DNA of 64,000 nt from Cyanobacteria bacterium SBLK (GTDB lineage: Bacteria; Cyanobacteriota; Cyanobacteriia; Cyanobacteriales; Spirulinaceae), in contig JAGHZQ010000047.1 of NCBI GenBank assembly GCA_017746715.1, forward strand, positions 124,001 through 188,000, given 5' to 3'. Positions 37,106 through 46,308 of the stretch are shown here, in pieces. The notes below the pieces were generated by a model. The model saw nothing but the letters and a program-made list of their open reading frames with translations. It had not been told where the DNA came from and did not search any database. The translations under genes and the position numbers were made by a program. Each line of letters starts with the position of its first letter. Position 1 is the first letter of the stretch.

Positions 37106-38158
37106 CTACCTTGGCACTCGGGTTTTACGCCAAACCTGCCAGCCGGCATAAGCTAACAACAGAGTTGCTCCTGTTGCATAAGCTGCCCCGCTCGGAATGC
37201 CCGAGAAGGCCAGAGCCAAACTTCCCACCCACAAGGTCAAAGCATAAATGAACAACACCGTTAAGCGTTGAGGGATTCCCGCTTCGAGCAGGCGATGGTG
37301 AAGGTGGCGTTTATCTGCCAAAAAGGGCGATTTGCCATGGCGCAGGCGCGCGATAATAACAGCAGACATATCGAGGATGGGAACGGCAAGAATCAAATAG
37401 GGCAAGAGAACGGCAGTTACGGCGGTACTTTTCACCAAACCGATCGTCCCCACCCCTGCAAGGGTAAATCCCATAAAATAAGCGCCTCCGTCCCCCATAA
37501 AAATCTGTGCCGGGTTAAAGTTATAGCGCAAAAATCCGAGGGCTCCCCCGGCTAAAGCAGCAGCAATTAACGCCGCAGCAGGCTGATCCATAAACAGGGT
37601 AACAATGAGCATGACAACGGCAGCAATGCCCGATACGCCTGCAGCCAAACCATCTAGACCGTCAATCCAGTTGATAGCATTGGGCATTCCCGTCAACCAC
37701 AAGACAGTAATGGGTAAACTCAGCCAACCCATATGCACCAAACCATTATCAAAGGGAATGGAAAGAAACTCAATCCGCACTCCCATGTACCAAACAAAGG
37801 CAGAAACGGCGACTTGCATAAACAGCCGCAAAATCGGACTGAGATTAAACAAATCGTCTGCCAAACCGATCGCAAAAAAGCCAATGCCGCCGAGAATAAC
37901 GCCCCAAAGGCTGCCTTGTTCTTGCAGGGGTAAGTTATTAAAACCGCCCAAAAAGTAAACAATAATTAAAGCCGAGACCGTACCGATAAAAATAGATACC
38001 CCTCCCAAACGAACCATGGGTTCTCGGTGAACTTTGCGTTCGTTGGGGCGATCGACGTGGCCGCTTTTGAGGCCGATCGTTTTAACGACGGGCGTACTCC
38101 AGAGGACGACGATCGCGGAAATGAGAAAGGCAATTAGGTGATACAGATGGAGAGGCAT
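37106..38158 (-). CDS. Undecaprenyl-phosphate sugar-phosphate transferase (WecA/TagO-type)
   Basis: A 350-residue integral membrane protein with about ten helices. Diagnostic motifs are GLADD in the first cytoplasmic loop, NAINWIDGLDGLAAG, FMGDGGAYFMG, and the metal-loop signature HLHHRL near the end. The family transfers GlcNAc-1-P or a related sugar phosphate from a UDP-sugar to undecaprenyl phosphate at the inner face of the cytoplasmic membrane, starting polysaccharide synthesis. The motifs fit WecA/TagO/RgpG better than MraY. It starts at ATG 38158, 88 bp downstream of glyA; a palindromic repeat lies in that gap. Confidence 0.9.
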   Translation of the reverse strand: MPLHLYHLIAFLISAIVVLWSTPVVKTIGLKSGHVDRPNERKVHREPMVRLGGVSIFIGTVSALIIVYFLGGFNNLPLQEQGSLWGVILGGIGFFAIGLADDLFNLSPILRLFMQVAVSAFVWYMGVRIEFLSIPFDNGLVHMGWLSLPITVLWLTGMPNAINWIDGLDGLAAGVSGIAAVVMLIVTLFMDQPAAALIAAALAGGALGFLRYNFNPAQIFMGDGGAYFMGFTLAGVGTIGLVKSTAVTAVLLPYLILAVPILDMSAVIIARLRHGKSPFLADKRHLHHRLLEAGIPQRLTVLFIYALTLWVGSLALAFSGIPSGAAYATGATLLLAYAGWQVWRKTRVPR

Positions 38159-38222
38159 CTGGCGGGTAAAAAAACCTAATGGGATCGCTCAAAGTCTACA
38201 CCAAAGTTTCCCCTCTAGCCAA

Positions 38223-38250
38223 GTAGGGATGTAGCATGCTGCGTCCCTAC
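38223..38250. repeat. GTAGGGA...TCCCTAC palindromic repeat at the glyA 3' end
   Basis: A near-perfect 28-bp palindrome whose arms GTAGGGA and TCCCTAC enclose the further palindrome AGCATGCT. It overlaps the end of glyA: on the minus strand its first CTAC-complement bases give the TAG stop codon. Related GTAG/CTAC palindromes occur at 53766-53793 and around 61057-61085. Confidence 0.75.
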
Positions 38251-39554
38251 ACCATTGCGGGGGCGGGAATTTTCAAATGAGGATAGAGGGGGAAGCGATC
38301 GCACAAACTGGCGACTCGATGGCGACAATCTTCGGCGAGGCTTTCATCTTCGGGGTTGAGGAGGCGATCGGCGATAATATCGGCAATTTCTGTAAATTCT
38401 GCTTTGCCCATACCTCGGCTGGTCATGGCAGGAGAACCCAAACGCACGCCACTGGTGACGAAGGGGGATTCGGGATCGAAGGGAACGGTATTTTTATTGG
38501 TGGTGACGTTGACTTCTTCAAGGAGGCGTTCGGCTTTTTTCCCAGTCATTTTTTCAGCTTCTTTCCCAGTCATTTTAACGGAGCGCAGATCCACGAGAAA
38601 AACGTGATTGTCCGTTCCTCCAGAAACAATCTTAAATCCTCGTTCTACGAGGCGAGAGGCAAGGGTTTGAGCGTTTTCGATAATTTGCCCGCAATAGGTT
38701 TTAAATTCGGGTTTGAGGGCTTCTCCGAAGGCGACGGCTTTGGCGGCGATAACGTGTTCTAACGGTCCGCCTTGAGTGCCTGGGAAAACGGCTTTATTTA
38801 ACTTCTTACCCAATTCTTTATTGCTGGTGAGAATTAATCCTCCTCTGGGTCCTCGCAGGGTTTTGTGGGTGGTGGTGGTGACGACGTGGCAGTGAGGGAT
38901 GGGGTTGGGGTGGTGTCCGGTAGCGACCAATCCGGCAATATGGGCGATATCTGCCATGAGGTAGGCTCCGACTTCATCGGCAATTTCCCGGAATTTGGCA
39001 AAGTCAATGATTCGAGAGTAGGCGGAGTAACCGCAAATAATCAGTTTGGGGCGTTCTTTAAGGGCTATTTCGCGAATTTGGTCGAAGTTGAGGCGTTCGG
39101 TTTCGCGCTCCACGCCGTATTGTGCGACTTGAAACCATTTTCCGGAAACGTTGACGGGGGAGCCGTGGGTGAGGTGTCCGCCGTGGGATAGGTCCATCCC
39201 GAGGATTTTATCGCCGGGTTCGAGGAGGGTGAGGAAGACGGCAAAATTAGCCTGTGCGCCGGAATGGGGTTGCACGTTGGCCATGACTGACCCAAAAAGT
39301 TGTTTGGCGCGGTCGATCGCCAGTTGTTCGGCGCGATCGACGACTTCGCAGCCCCCGTAATAGCGTTTTTTGGGCAATCCTTCGGCGTATTTATTGGTTA
39401 AAACGGAGCCTTGGGCGGCCATGACGGCAGCAGAGGTAAAGTTTTCGCTGGCGATGAGTTCGAGGCGATCGCGCTGCCGTTGCAGTTCCAGATTGAGAAT
39501 ATTGGCAATTTCGGGGTCGGTTTGCAGGAGCAAATCTGCGTTAGTTGCGTTCAT
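38247..39554 (-). CDS. glyA: Serine hydroxymethyltransferase
   Basis: A 435-residue PLP enzyme interconverting serine and glycine with tetrahydrofolate, central to one-carbon metabolism and photorespiration. The family sequence is easily followed: [58 protein letters not shown], and the PLP lysine, Lys231 in [15 protein letters not shown] chose the start at ATG 39554 (MNATNADLL) because the upstream 23 residues are not part of the family. Oddities: an 8-residue tandem duplication in the C-terminal domain, at 38529-38576, and a stop codon supplied by a palindromic repeat. First gene of a minus-strand run. Confidence 0.95.
   Translation of the reverse strand: MNATNADLLLQTDPEIANILNLELQRQRDRLELIASENFTSAAVMAAQGSVLTNKYAEGLPKKRYYGGCEVVDRAEQLAIDRAKQLFGSVMANVQPHSGAQANFAVFLTLLEPGDKILGMDLSHGGHLTHGSPVNVSGKWFQVAQYGVERETERLNFDQIREIALKERPKLIICGYSAYSRIIDFAKFREIADEVGAYLMADIAHIAGLVATGHHPNPIPHCHVVTTTTHKTLRGPRGGLILTSNKELGKKLNKAVFPGTQGGPLEHVIAAKAVAFGEALKPEFKTYCGQIIENAQTLASRLVERGFKIVSGGTDNHVFLVDLRSVKMTGKEAEKMTGKKAERLLEEVNVTTNKNTVPFDPESPFVTSGVRLGSPAMTSRGMGKAEFTEIADIIADRLLNPEDESLAEDCRHRVASLCDRFPLYPHLKIPAPAMV
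38529..38576 (-). repeat. 24-bp tandem duplication inside glyA
   Basis: Two adjacent 24-bp units encode KMTGKEAE and KMTGKKAE, where family members carry a single LTGKEAE segment before [16 protein letters not shown]. The units differ at a few bases, so the enzyme has tolerated the 8-residue insertion for some time. Confidence 0.75.
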
Positions 39555-39727
39555 AATATTTACTTTAATGGGGGCAAGTTCTCTATGATACCCGATTGAG
39601 TCGGGGCGATCGCTCTCTCGCATTGGAAGATTTGGTTAAGCTATGTAGCAATCTTGGCGGTTCGTCCAAAAAATTAAATTACAATAAGGTTAAAACGTAT
39701 AGAAGAACACTTTCGGAGGGGAAATTA

Positions 39728-39994
39728 ATGTTAGTAATTCTCACAGACGAGCAAATGCTTTCCCCAAAACAGGTCTGTTGTAATTGTCTTTTGGCTGATA
39801 GCAAGGGTTTACCTCGTTGGCGCAAGGGACGATTGGGATGCGGTTTGGCGATTTCTTCCCAGCGATCGCGGGACTCTTCGGAAGCAGTTCGAGAAACAGT
39901 TCGGGGCGATCGCGAAAATTGTTCTCAAAGTCGCTCTCAGTTACCGGAATTATACGAGTGTCAGATGGGATTCCGCGTTGCTGCCATTGATTGA
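39728..39994 (+). CDS. Small conserved cysteine-rich protein, 88 residues
   Basis: ATG 39728 is preceded by CGGAGGGGAAATTA, a near-ideal ribosome site. The product begins MLVILTDEQMLSPKQVCCNC and later reads GLPRWRKGRLGCGLA and YECQMGFRVA. CxxC-like pairs (CCNC near residues 17-20, Cys31 and a late Cys) suggest metal binding or a small redox role. It resembles small cyanobacterial hypothetical proteins as I remember them, but I cannot name a family. The frame is open upstream to 39596, but without a ribosome site. It is divergent from glyA, and the 173 bp between them presumably hold both promoters. Confidence 0.7.
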   Translation: MLVILTDEQMLSPKQVCCNCLLADSKGLPRWRKGRLGCGLAISSQRSRDSSEAVRETVRGDRENCSQSRSQLPELYECQMGFRVAAID

Positions 39995-40154
39995 ACGCAA
40001 ACAATACGAAATTTACTGGGTTGAGTGAGAAGAAAGTTTTCTCTTGACAAGTTTTGAACATCGATCCCGAAAGTCTTCCTTAATTTGGCTCTGCGATCGC
40101 TTTTCTTCCTCCTTCTAATGCCTCTCATTAGTGTATACCAATGCACAAATCAAA

Positions 40155-40265
40155 CTATTTTAAATCTTCAGGAACTCGAAACATTCTATATTCAATTCCT
40201 TCCCACACTTCTTTTGAAATTTTTACAGATGCTTCTGAAGTTGATTGAGAGATTCTGCTAACCAT
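40155..40265 (-). CDS. Possible short frame overlapping the C39-like fragment
   Basis: An ATG at 40265 opens a 36-codon frame whose product includes SEASVKISKEVWEGIEYRMF, overlapping the preceding gene's end by 43 bp in another phase. The residues look protein-like (lysine/glutamate helix) but no family is recognised. It may instead be the frameshifted tail of the upstream gene. Confidence 0.25.
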   Translation of the reverse strand: MVSRISQSTSEASVKISKEVWEGIEYRMFRVPEDLK

Positions 40266-40459
40266 TGTACCCAAGTTGGTGCGCCTGCGATCGCTTCAAT
40301 TTCATCTTGAGTAATATCGATAATGCCATGACTTTTCAGAAGCATCTCACCACAAGCAGAACCGCAAGATAAATAACTTTTTTGTCGAATGACCGAGCGA
40401 TCGTACACTTCGTCAATTACCGGCCACGTTCCACCCACGCCCGAAAATCTAGGAGGCAT
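40223..40459 (-). CDS. Papain/C39-like cysteine peptidase fragment, 78 residues
   Basis: RQKSYLSCGSACGEMLLKSHG (Cys32) followed by ITQDEIEAIAGAPT resembles the N-terminal active-site helix of papain-like C39-type peptidases (Q-x-x-x-x-S-C-G-x-A). The family also needs a His and an Asp further on, but the frame stops at residue 78 after WLAESLNQLQ, so the product is a fragment or a stand-alone relic. It starts at ATG 40459. It could be part of a toxin or peptide-processing locus whose remainder is gone, but no partner is visible. Confidence 0.45.
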   Translation of the reverse strand: MPPRFSGVGGTWPVIDEVYDRSVIRQKSYLSCGSACGEMLLKSHGIIDITQDEIEAIAGAPTWVQWLAESLNQLQKHL

Positions 40460-40514
40460 ATAAAGTTATATCTCAATAAATTCAAATCCGTTTAAATTGT
40501 AAGCGATCGCCTTA

Positions 40515-40570
40515 TCCCCTATAAGAAAAAAGAGAGGAGAAACATTTAAATTTCTCTCTCCTTTTTTTCT
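40515..40570 (-). terminator. Probable terminator downstream of the first MscS gene
   Basis: Read on the minus strand, AGGAGAGAGAAA is followed by TTTAAATG, then TTTCTCCTCTC and a run of six T. This is an imperfect but long purine/pyrimidine hairpin ending in a U-tract, 70-120 bp past the MscS stop at 40640. Confidence 0.6.
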
Positions 40571-40639
40571 CAATTACCGGCAATTAGTAGTAAGCTAGAT
40601 CCTTCACTAATTGCAATTTTGAATTGATTTTACCTCTCC

Positions 40640-42268
40640 TTAAGTGTAGAGATAAGCCTGTCTCAATTGCCAGTTAACATCGCGATTGACTTCACTTTGA
40701 ATGCGATTACCTCGCAAACAATGCTCTAATTTAATATCGTCAACAAAGAACTTGATTTCGAGGGAACGTCCTCCCAAACCCACTTCATTGACCCAAACTT
40801 GGGGATCTTGCCACTCATTGCGAGAACTCTTAAAGTCTTCGCGCAACCAACTCCGCAGCACCTCGATCGCATCGTCGAGACGAGTTTCTTCCCCCGAAGG
40901 ATCGTTGAGTTTGCGGAATAACTTATTGAGTTTGAGTTTGAGCAAACCAATTTTTTGTTCCCATTCATCGGGTAACGTTGCTTTATCGTCGCGGATTAAA
41001 TCGGGATCCTCTAACCAAGCATTATACCAAGTCCGAATGAGACCGATTAATTTCTCCGAACCCATCTCATCGGCCACCTCTTCTAAGCGAGCCTGTCTCA
41101 TGCGTCGCTTACCGCGTTCGGCTTGAACTTCTAAGCCAACATTCGTACAAATATCGACAAAATCTCCTTGAATAGAGCGAATTTCATCTAAATCCAACCC
41201 TCCCCGTTCGAGAAGCTCGATTTTTTGCGCGAGGAGATTGAAAGATTCCTCAATTTTACCCAGTTGCACGTTGACGGCTTTTTCTGCCAGCAAGCGATCG
41301 CGACCCGCTTTGCGCTTGCGTTCTACATCATTTGTCGCTCCCGAAAAGCCGTAAAATTTATCAATGAATTCCAGTTTGCGATCGATCTCTCCCAAAGTAT
41401 CGGGATGGGCGAGCACGACCGATTCAATCAAACCGATCGCCCGAGCGGGATCGACGTCTGCTTTCAGGGGAATAGTGAGAGAGTAATAGTAGTGAGATGT
41501 GGGACGGCTGAGGTTAATGATTTGCTGGCTCTCGAATTTCCCATTGGGAAGATAGGTTTGACAGTGGGTATCGATGATATACATCTCCGTCACTCGCAAG
41601 CCAATTTTTTTGATGATGGCACGAGAACCATCCGGTAAAGCAATCACATCGCCAAAGCGGAACGGCGTATCGATGAGCAACACCAAACCACTGGTAAAGT
41701 TGGCCAGAATATCCTTGAGGGCAAAACCCAAAATAAAAGAAATCCCCCCGATCGCGACCCACAGCCCCGTTAAGTCAATCCCCAAACTTTGGATGACGAA
41801 CAAACCCCCCACCAAATAAATGATTACTGGAAGCATGGTTTCGAGGATGGGAACGAGAACGTCATCCCACATAGCCTCGCTTTGTTCGGCATACTTTTTC
41901 AGGGCGTAAACGATGACTTCCGTAAACAGTCGCGATACCCAAAAGGTCACGGCAAGGGCGATCGCCGCGCTCAAAATATTCTGAATCCAAGGATAGGTTT
42001 GCAGAACCTCCAACTGAGATAAGGCAATTTTCAAGCTGATGGAAATCGCAACGATCGTCGAGGGCAAGCGGGAAACATTCAAGGAAACCAACGGTAAATC
42101 ATTACGCAGGCGACGAAACCACAAGCGCAAAATGAAGAAAAAGAAAATATAGAGAACGAATATCACCCCCGCAGCGATCGCTAAGTCCTGGAAGAGAGCG
42201 TTGAGTTCTTCCGGCGAGACTTTCAGCGTATCTTGTAGAGCTTGAGGGAGAGTTAAGCGGAATACCAT
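40640..42268 (-). CDS. MscS-family mechanosensitive channel, copy 1
   Basis: A 542-residue inner-membrane channel. Four or five N-terminal helices (about 20-160) lead to the MscS core: IGGISFILGFALKDILANFTSGLVLLIDTPFRFGDVI, the pore helix and beta domain, then SRAIIKKIGLRVTEMYIIDTH. The cytoplasmic C-terminal part is extended by about 200 residues beyond E. coli MscS and ends with a highly charged region (IQSEVNRDVNWQLRQAYLYT). Its role is release of osmolytes on hypo-osmotic shock. It is a tandem paralogue of the gene ending at 42490. Confidence 0.9.
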   Translation of the reverse strand: MVFRLTLPQALQDTLKVSPEELNALFQDLAIAAGVIFVLYIFFFFILRLWFRRLRNDLPLVSLNVSRLPSTIVAISISLKIALSQLEVLQTYPWIQNILSAAIALAVTFWVSRLFTEVIVYALKKYAEQSEAMWDDVLVPILETMLPVIIYLVGGLFVIQSLGIDLTGLWVAIGGISFILGFALKDILANFTSGLVLLIDTPFRFGDVIALPDGSRAIIKKIGLRVTEMYIIDTHCQTYLPNGKFESQQIINLSRPTSHYYYSLTIPLKADVDPARAIGLIESVVLAHPDTLGEIDRKLEFIDKFYGFSGATNDVERKRKAGRDRLLAEKAVNVQLGKIEESFNLLAQKIELLERGGLDLDEIRSIQGDFVDICTNVGLEVQAERGKRRMRQARLEEVADEMGSEKLIGLIRTWYNAWLEDPDLIRDDKATLPDEWEQKIGLLKLKLNKLFRKLNDPSGEETRLDDAIEVLRSWLREDFKSSRNEWQDPQVWVNEVGLGGRSLEIKFFVDDIKLEHCLRGNRIQSEVNRDVNWQLRQAYLYT

Positions 42269-42489
42269 CTTCGGTGATTTTTTTGAGTATTACTTCCGCC
42301 ATTTTACCTAGTTTTTCCCTCTTTGAAAATCGCTGGAGGGTTTGGGTAAAGTATTTCAAGGTCTTGCAACAATTCTCAATACTAATTTCAGTAAATCTTT
42401 ATTTTTCCTCGCTCGGGCAATCCTGCCAAAAAAGTCAAAGAAACTTGCCATTTTGGGTTTGAAATGTCAAGTTTCTCGATCGTTGTTTC

Positions 42490-44106
42490 TTAAGTGTAGA
42501 GATAAGCCTGTCGCAATTGCCAATTCAAGTCGCGATTGATCTCGCTTTGGATGCGATTGCCTCGCAAACAATGTTCCAACTTGATATCGTCAACAAAGAA
42601 CTTCACCTTTAAGTTTCTTCCGCCTAAATCAACGTCATTGACCCAAACTTGGGGATCTTGCCATTCATTGCGAGAACTCTTAAAGTCTTCTCGCAGCCAA
42701 ACTCGCACGGTCTCGATCGCATCGTCGAGGCGAGTTTCTTCTCCCGTCGGATCGTTGAGTTTGCGGAAGAGCTTATTGAGTCGGCTTTTCAGTAAGGTTA
42801 GTTTTTGTTCCCACTCTCGGGGCAGTACTTCCTTGTCATCCCGCATCAAGTCCGGATCGTGCAACCAAGAATCATACCAGATGCGAACGAGGTTCAGGAG
42901 TTTTTTCTCTCCCATTTCCCCCTGCATCTCCTCGAGTCGGGCCTGTCGAGTGCGTCGTCCCACCCGTTCGGCTTGGACTTCCAAGCCCACATTATCGCAA
43001 ATTTCCAGAAAATCTCCCTGAATGGAGCGAATCTCGTCTACATCGAGTCCTCCTTGTTCGAGAAGGTCGATTTTTTGCGCCAGAAGCTCGAAAGATTCCT
43101 CAATTTTGTTGAGTTGGAGGTTAACGGCTTTTTCTGCCAGCAAGCGCTTTTTACCGGCTTCTCGCTTGCGATCTACATTTAAGGTCGTTCCCGAGCAACC
43201 GTAAAATTGGTCGATAAATTCGAGTTTGCGATCGATATCCCCCAACGTATCCGGGTGAGCAAACACGACGGATTCCATTAGCGCAATGGTTCTGGCGGGA
43301 TCGACATCAGCTTTAATGGGAATATTGAGGGTGTAGTAATAGTGGAGGGTCGGACGGCTGACATTGGTAATTTGTTGGTTTTGCAGGGTGCCGTTGGGGA
43401 TATAGATATCGCAATGGGTATCGATAATATACATTTGCGTGACTCGCAAGCCGACTTTTTTAATAATGGCGCGAGAACCGTTTGGTAAAGCCACGACATC
43501 CCCAAAACGGAAGGGCGTGTCGATCAAAAGCACCAAACCACTGGTAAAGTTGGCCAAGATATCTTGCAGGGCAAAACCCAAAATAAAGGAAATTCCGCCA
43601 ATTGCAACCCATAATCCCGTGAGGTCGATTCCTAAACTCTGTATCGCGATCAACCCCCCCACCAGATAGATGATCACTGGGAGCATGGTTTCGAGAATGG
43701 GCACGAGAACGTCGTCCCACATCGCCTCGCTTTGTTCGGCAAACTTTTTCAAGGCATAGGCAATCACTTCGGTAAACAGCCTGGCAGCCCAGAAGGTTGC
43801 AGCGAGGACGATCGCGGTGCTTAAAATATTTTGTATCCAAGCATAGGTTTTCAACATCTCCAGTTGGGAGAGGGCAATTTTCAGGCTAATCGCGATCGCA
43901 ACGACAACCGAAGGCAATCGCGAGACGTTCAAGGAAACTAGGGGTAAATCGTTTCGCAGGCGGCGAAACCACAAGCGCAGGATAAAGAAGAAGAAAATAT
44001 AGAGAACGAAGATAACTCCCGCAGCGATCGCCAAGTCTTGAAAGAGAGCGTTTAACTCTGTTGGGGTGACTTGGACGGCTTTCGGGATGTTTAGGCGAAA
44101 AACCAT
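42490..44106 (-). CDS. MscS-family mechanosensitive channel, copy 2
   Basis: A 538-residue paralogue of the downstream gene, closely similar along the whole length. It has the same helices, the core GFALQDILANFTSGLVLLIDTPFRFGDVVALPNG, and nearly the same C-terminus. Differences cluster in the N-terminal residues (PKAVQVTPTELNALFQDL) and in the cytoplasmic linker. A 221-bp gap separates the two copies, and that gap resembles the sequence upstream of this copy (44107-44230). The duplication therefore included the promoter region. It is divergent from clpS. Confidence 0.9.
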   Translation of the reverse strand: MVFRLNIPKAVQVTPTELNALFQDLAIAAGVIFVLYIFFFFILRLWFRRLRNDLPLVSLNVSRLPSVVVAIAISLKIALSQLEMLKTYAWIQNILSTAIVLAATFWAARLFTEVIAYALKKFAEQSEAMWDDVLVPILETMLPVIIYLVGGLIAIQSLGIDLTGLWVAIGGISFILGFALQDILANFTSGLVLLIDTPFRFGDVVALPNGSRAIIKKVGLRVTQMYIIDTHCDIYIPNGTLQNQQITNVSRPTLHYYYTLNIPIKADVDPARTIALMESVVFAHPDTLGDIDRKLEFIDQFYGCSGTTLNVDRKREAGKKRLLAEKAVNLQLNKIEESFELLAQKIDLLEQGGLDVDEIRSIQGDFLEICDNVGLEVQAERVGRRTRQARLEEMQGEMGEKKLLNLVRIWYDSWLHDPDLMRDDKEVLPREWEQKLTLLKSRLNKLFRKLNDPTGEETRLDDAIETVRVWLREDFKSSRNEWQDPQVWVNDVDLGGRNLKVKFFVDDIKLEHCLRGNRIQSEINRDLNWQLRQAYLYT

Positions 44107-44263
44107 CTCGGGTATTATTGTTGAGGATTACCACCGACATTCTACAAAATGATTTGCCATCTCTCGAATCTTTTGTAAAAATATCGAGTAAAATAATGCA
44201 AGGTATTGCAATCATTCTCAACATTTTCTTTACAAAAGATTCTCATTAGGAGGTATAGCGCTC

Positions 44264-44563
44264 GTGTCTACAGACGTACTGGAGAAACCTGCAATTGGTC
44301 AAAAAACATCTACCGTTCGCAAGACTGCTCCGCGCTATCGCGTTTTACTGCATAATGATGATTTTAATTCCATGGAATACGTCGTCCAAACCTTAATGAA
44401 GACAGTGGGAGGACTGACACAACCCCAAGCGGTCAGCATTATGATGGAAGCGCATAACAATGGCATTGCTTTAGTCATTACCTGTGCGTTGGAACCGGCA
44501 GAATTTTATTGCGAAACGTTGAAAAATCACGGTTTAACCAGCACGATCGAACCGGATGAATAA
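44264..44563 (+). CDS. clpS: ATP-dependent Clp protease adaptor ClpS
   Basis: A 99-residue adaptor that binds N-end-rule substrates and delivers them to ClpC/ClpA. Family core: RYRVLLHNDDFNSMEYVVQTLMKTVGG, with HNDDFN binding the substrate N-terminus, then AHNNGIALVITCALEPAEFYCETLKNHGL. The start is GTG 44264, 9 bp after a strong AGGAGG. Two more genes follow on the same strand with short gaps (38 and 23 bp). Confidence 0.95.
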   Translation: MSTDVLEKPAIGQKTSTVRKTAPRYRVLLHNDDFNSMEYVVQTLMKTVGGLTQPQAVSIMMEAHNNGIALVITCALEPAEFYCETLKNHGLTSTIEPDE

Positions 44564-44601
44564 ATTTTTTCTCCCGAATCTTTTTTTGCAGAGTTCGTCT
44601 A

Positions 44602-45459
44602 TTGAGGATAGCGGTATTGAAATCAATTTGTCTCTTGGTTAGCGATCGCCCAGCATATCAACGGCTGGGTATTTTTATAATTATTTTGGCGATCGCGTGG
44701 TTGCCTTTCTATATTCCTTTGCATTTTGTATTCCGGGATGATGCCAATTTACGCTCGATTATAACGATGGCGATTCTCTATTTCGAGTTTCTCTTCTTGT
44801 TACGTTGGTGGGGTCGAGAAATTTGGCAACTTCCGGCTGTTTTTTCCCATTATGGTTTAGTTTGGAGTCAGAAAAATGGGACGGAGTTTCTCAAGGGTTT
44901 GGCGATCGGTTTGTGGATGGTACTGGCTTTATTTATTTTAATGGTTGTTTTGGGATGGGCAAATTTTCAATCCCCTGCCAATCTGTTCGGAATTGTTTTA
45001 GAAGGATTTTTAACGTCTGTTGCGGTTGGCTTTGCAGAAGAGTTATTATTTCGCGGCTGGTTTTTAGATGAATTAGAACGCGATTATTCTCTCTCGGTTT
45101 CTCTTTGGACGAATGCGGTTATTTTTGCTGCGACGCATTTTATTAAACCCGTTTCTGAGATGATCCGAACTTTCCCTCAGTTTCCGGGATTATTGTTATT
45201 AGGATTGATTTTAGCAGTCAGCAAGCGCAAATTTAACAATCGTTTGGGGAGTGCGATCGGATTGCACGCGGGTTTGATTTGGGGGTATTATATTATTAAT
45301 GTGGGAGATTTGGTCGAATATAGCGATCGCGTTTCTCCGTGGATTACCGGGGTCGATCGCAATCCTTTGGCGGGATTGATGGGGTTGTGTTTTTTAGGAA
45401 TTCTGGCTTTTAGTTTGCAAATCATTCCCAAACAAACAGCCAGAAAAAGCAAGATTTAA
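44602..45459 (+). CDS. CPBP-family intramembrane metalloprotease
   Basis: A 285-residue membrane protein with about eight helices. Motif 1 is EELLFRGWF (catalytic Glu pair and Arg), motif 2 is FAATHFI and motif 3 is GLHAGLIWG. In the Rce1/CaaX-protease-like family these form the membrane-embedded metal site. Substrate unknown; bacterial members act in peptide maturation or self-immunity. The start appears to be TTG 44602, since the first in-frame ATG lies about 55 codons downstream, inside a helix. Second gene after clpS. Confidence 0.85.
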   Translation: MRIAVLKSICLLVSDRPAYQRLGIFIIILAIAWLPFYIPLHFVFRDDANLRSIITMAILYFEFLFLLRWWGREIWQLPAVFSHYGLVWSQKNGTEFLKGLAIGLWMVLALFILMVVLGWANFQSPANLFGIVLEGFLTSVAVGFAEELLFRGWFLDELERDYSLSVSLWTNAVIFAATHFIKPVSEMIRTFPQFPGLLLLGLILAVSKRKFNNRLGSAIGLHAGLIWGYYIINVGDLVEYSDRVSPWITGVDRNPLAGLMGLCFLGILAFSLQIIPKQTARKSKI

Positions 45460-45482
45460 AGACTTTTGGGGAGAAAATTAAG

Positions 45483-46175
45483 ATGACATCTGGAAGAGCG
45501 ATCGCGATCGGGGACATTCACGGCTGTTCGAGGGCTTTTGATTTATTGTTGGATGCGATCGCGCTACAACCCGAAGATACATTAATTACTTTAGGAGATT
45601 ATATCGATCGTGGCAATGATTCAAAAGGGATTATCGATCGCCTCATTTCCTTATCTCAACAAGGTCACTTGATTCCTTTAAAAGGCAACCACGAAATCAT
45701 GATGCTAGAAGCACGTCAGTCTCAATATGAAGAACAGCACTGGCTAAAATCTGGTGGAGAAGCAACATTACAATCTTACGTTACTGTGGGACAAACTGCA
45801 ACATTAGAACATATTCCCATAGAACATTGGTGGTTTATGGAGAAAACGTGTCATCATTTTTGGGAAACAGAAACGCATTTTTTCGTTCATGCCAATGTCG
45901 ATCCCAATATTCCTTTAAATGCTCAAACCGAGTCAATGCTATTTTGGGAAAAATTACGCGCATCGGTGTCCCATTATTCGGGTAAAATAATGGTATGCGG
46001 TCATACTTCTCAAAAAAATGGCAACCCGATTAATTTTGGTTCGGCAATTTGTATCGATACCCGAGTTTACGATACGGGTTGGCTAACGGGTTTTGATGTC
46101 AATAGCGGTAGAATTTGGCAAGCCAATCAAAACGGACAAAAGCGATCGGCTTGGATTGATGAATTTAGAGTTTAG
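45483..46175 (+). CDS. PPP-type metallophosphatase (Ser/Thr protein phosphatase-like)
   Basis: A 230-residue soluble enzyme. The PPP signature is complete: GDIHGC, GDYIDRGND, LKGNHEIM and CGHTSQKNG, with a His for each metal site (VHANVD). Such small enzymes hydrolyse phosphoprotein Ser/Thr/Tyr or dinucleotide substrates. It is a candidate antagonist of the Ser/Thr kinase domain in this window, but that link is inference only. It starts at ATG 45483, 23 bp after the CPBP gene, and converges with dnaG. Confidence 0.9.
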   Translation: MTSGRAIAIGDIHGCSRAFDLLLDAIALQPEDTLITLGDYIDRGNDSKGIIDRLISLSQQGHLIPLKGNHEIMMLEARQSQYEEQHWLKSGGEATLQSYVTVGQTATLEHIPIEHWWFMEKTCHHFWETETHFFVHANVDPNIPLNAQTESMLFWEKLRASVSHYSGKIMVCGHTSQKNGNPINFGSAICIDTRVYDTGWLTGFDVNSGRIWQANQNGQKRSAWIDEFRV

Positions 46176-46308
46176 GATTTGCTTGAATGGAGAGTTTGTG
46201 CGATCGCATCTCATGCAGAAGTCGCTAAATCCGTCGTTCCATTGTGCAAATAAAGTTAACAAAAAAATAGTTGAATATTTCGATCGTGCTTAAGCCATAT
46301 GCAAATTT

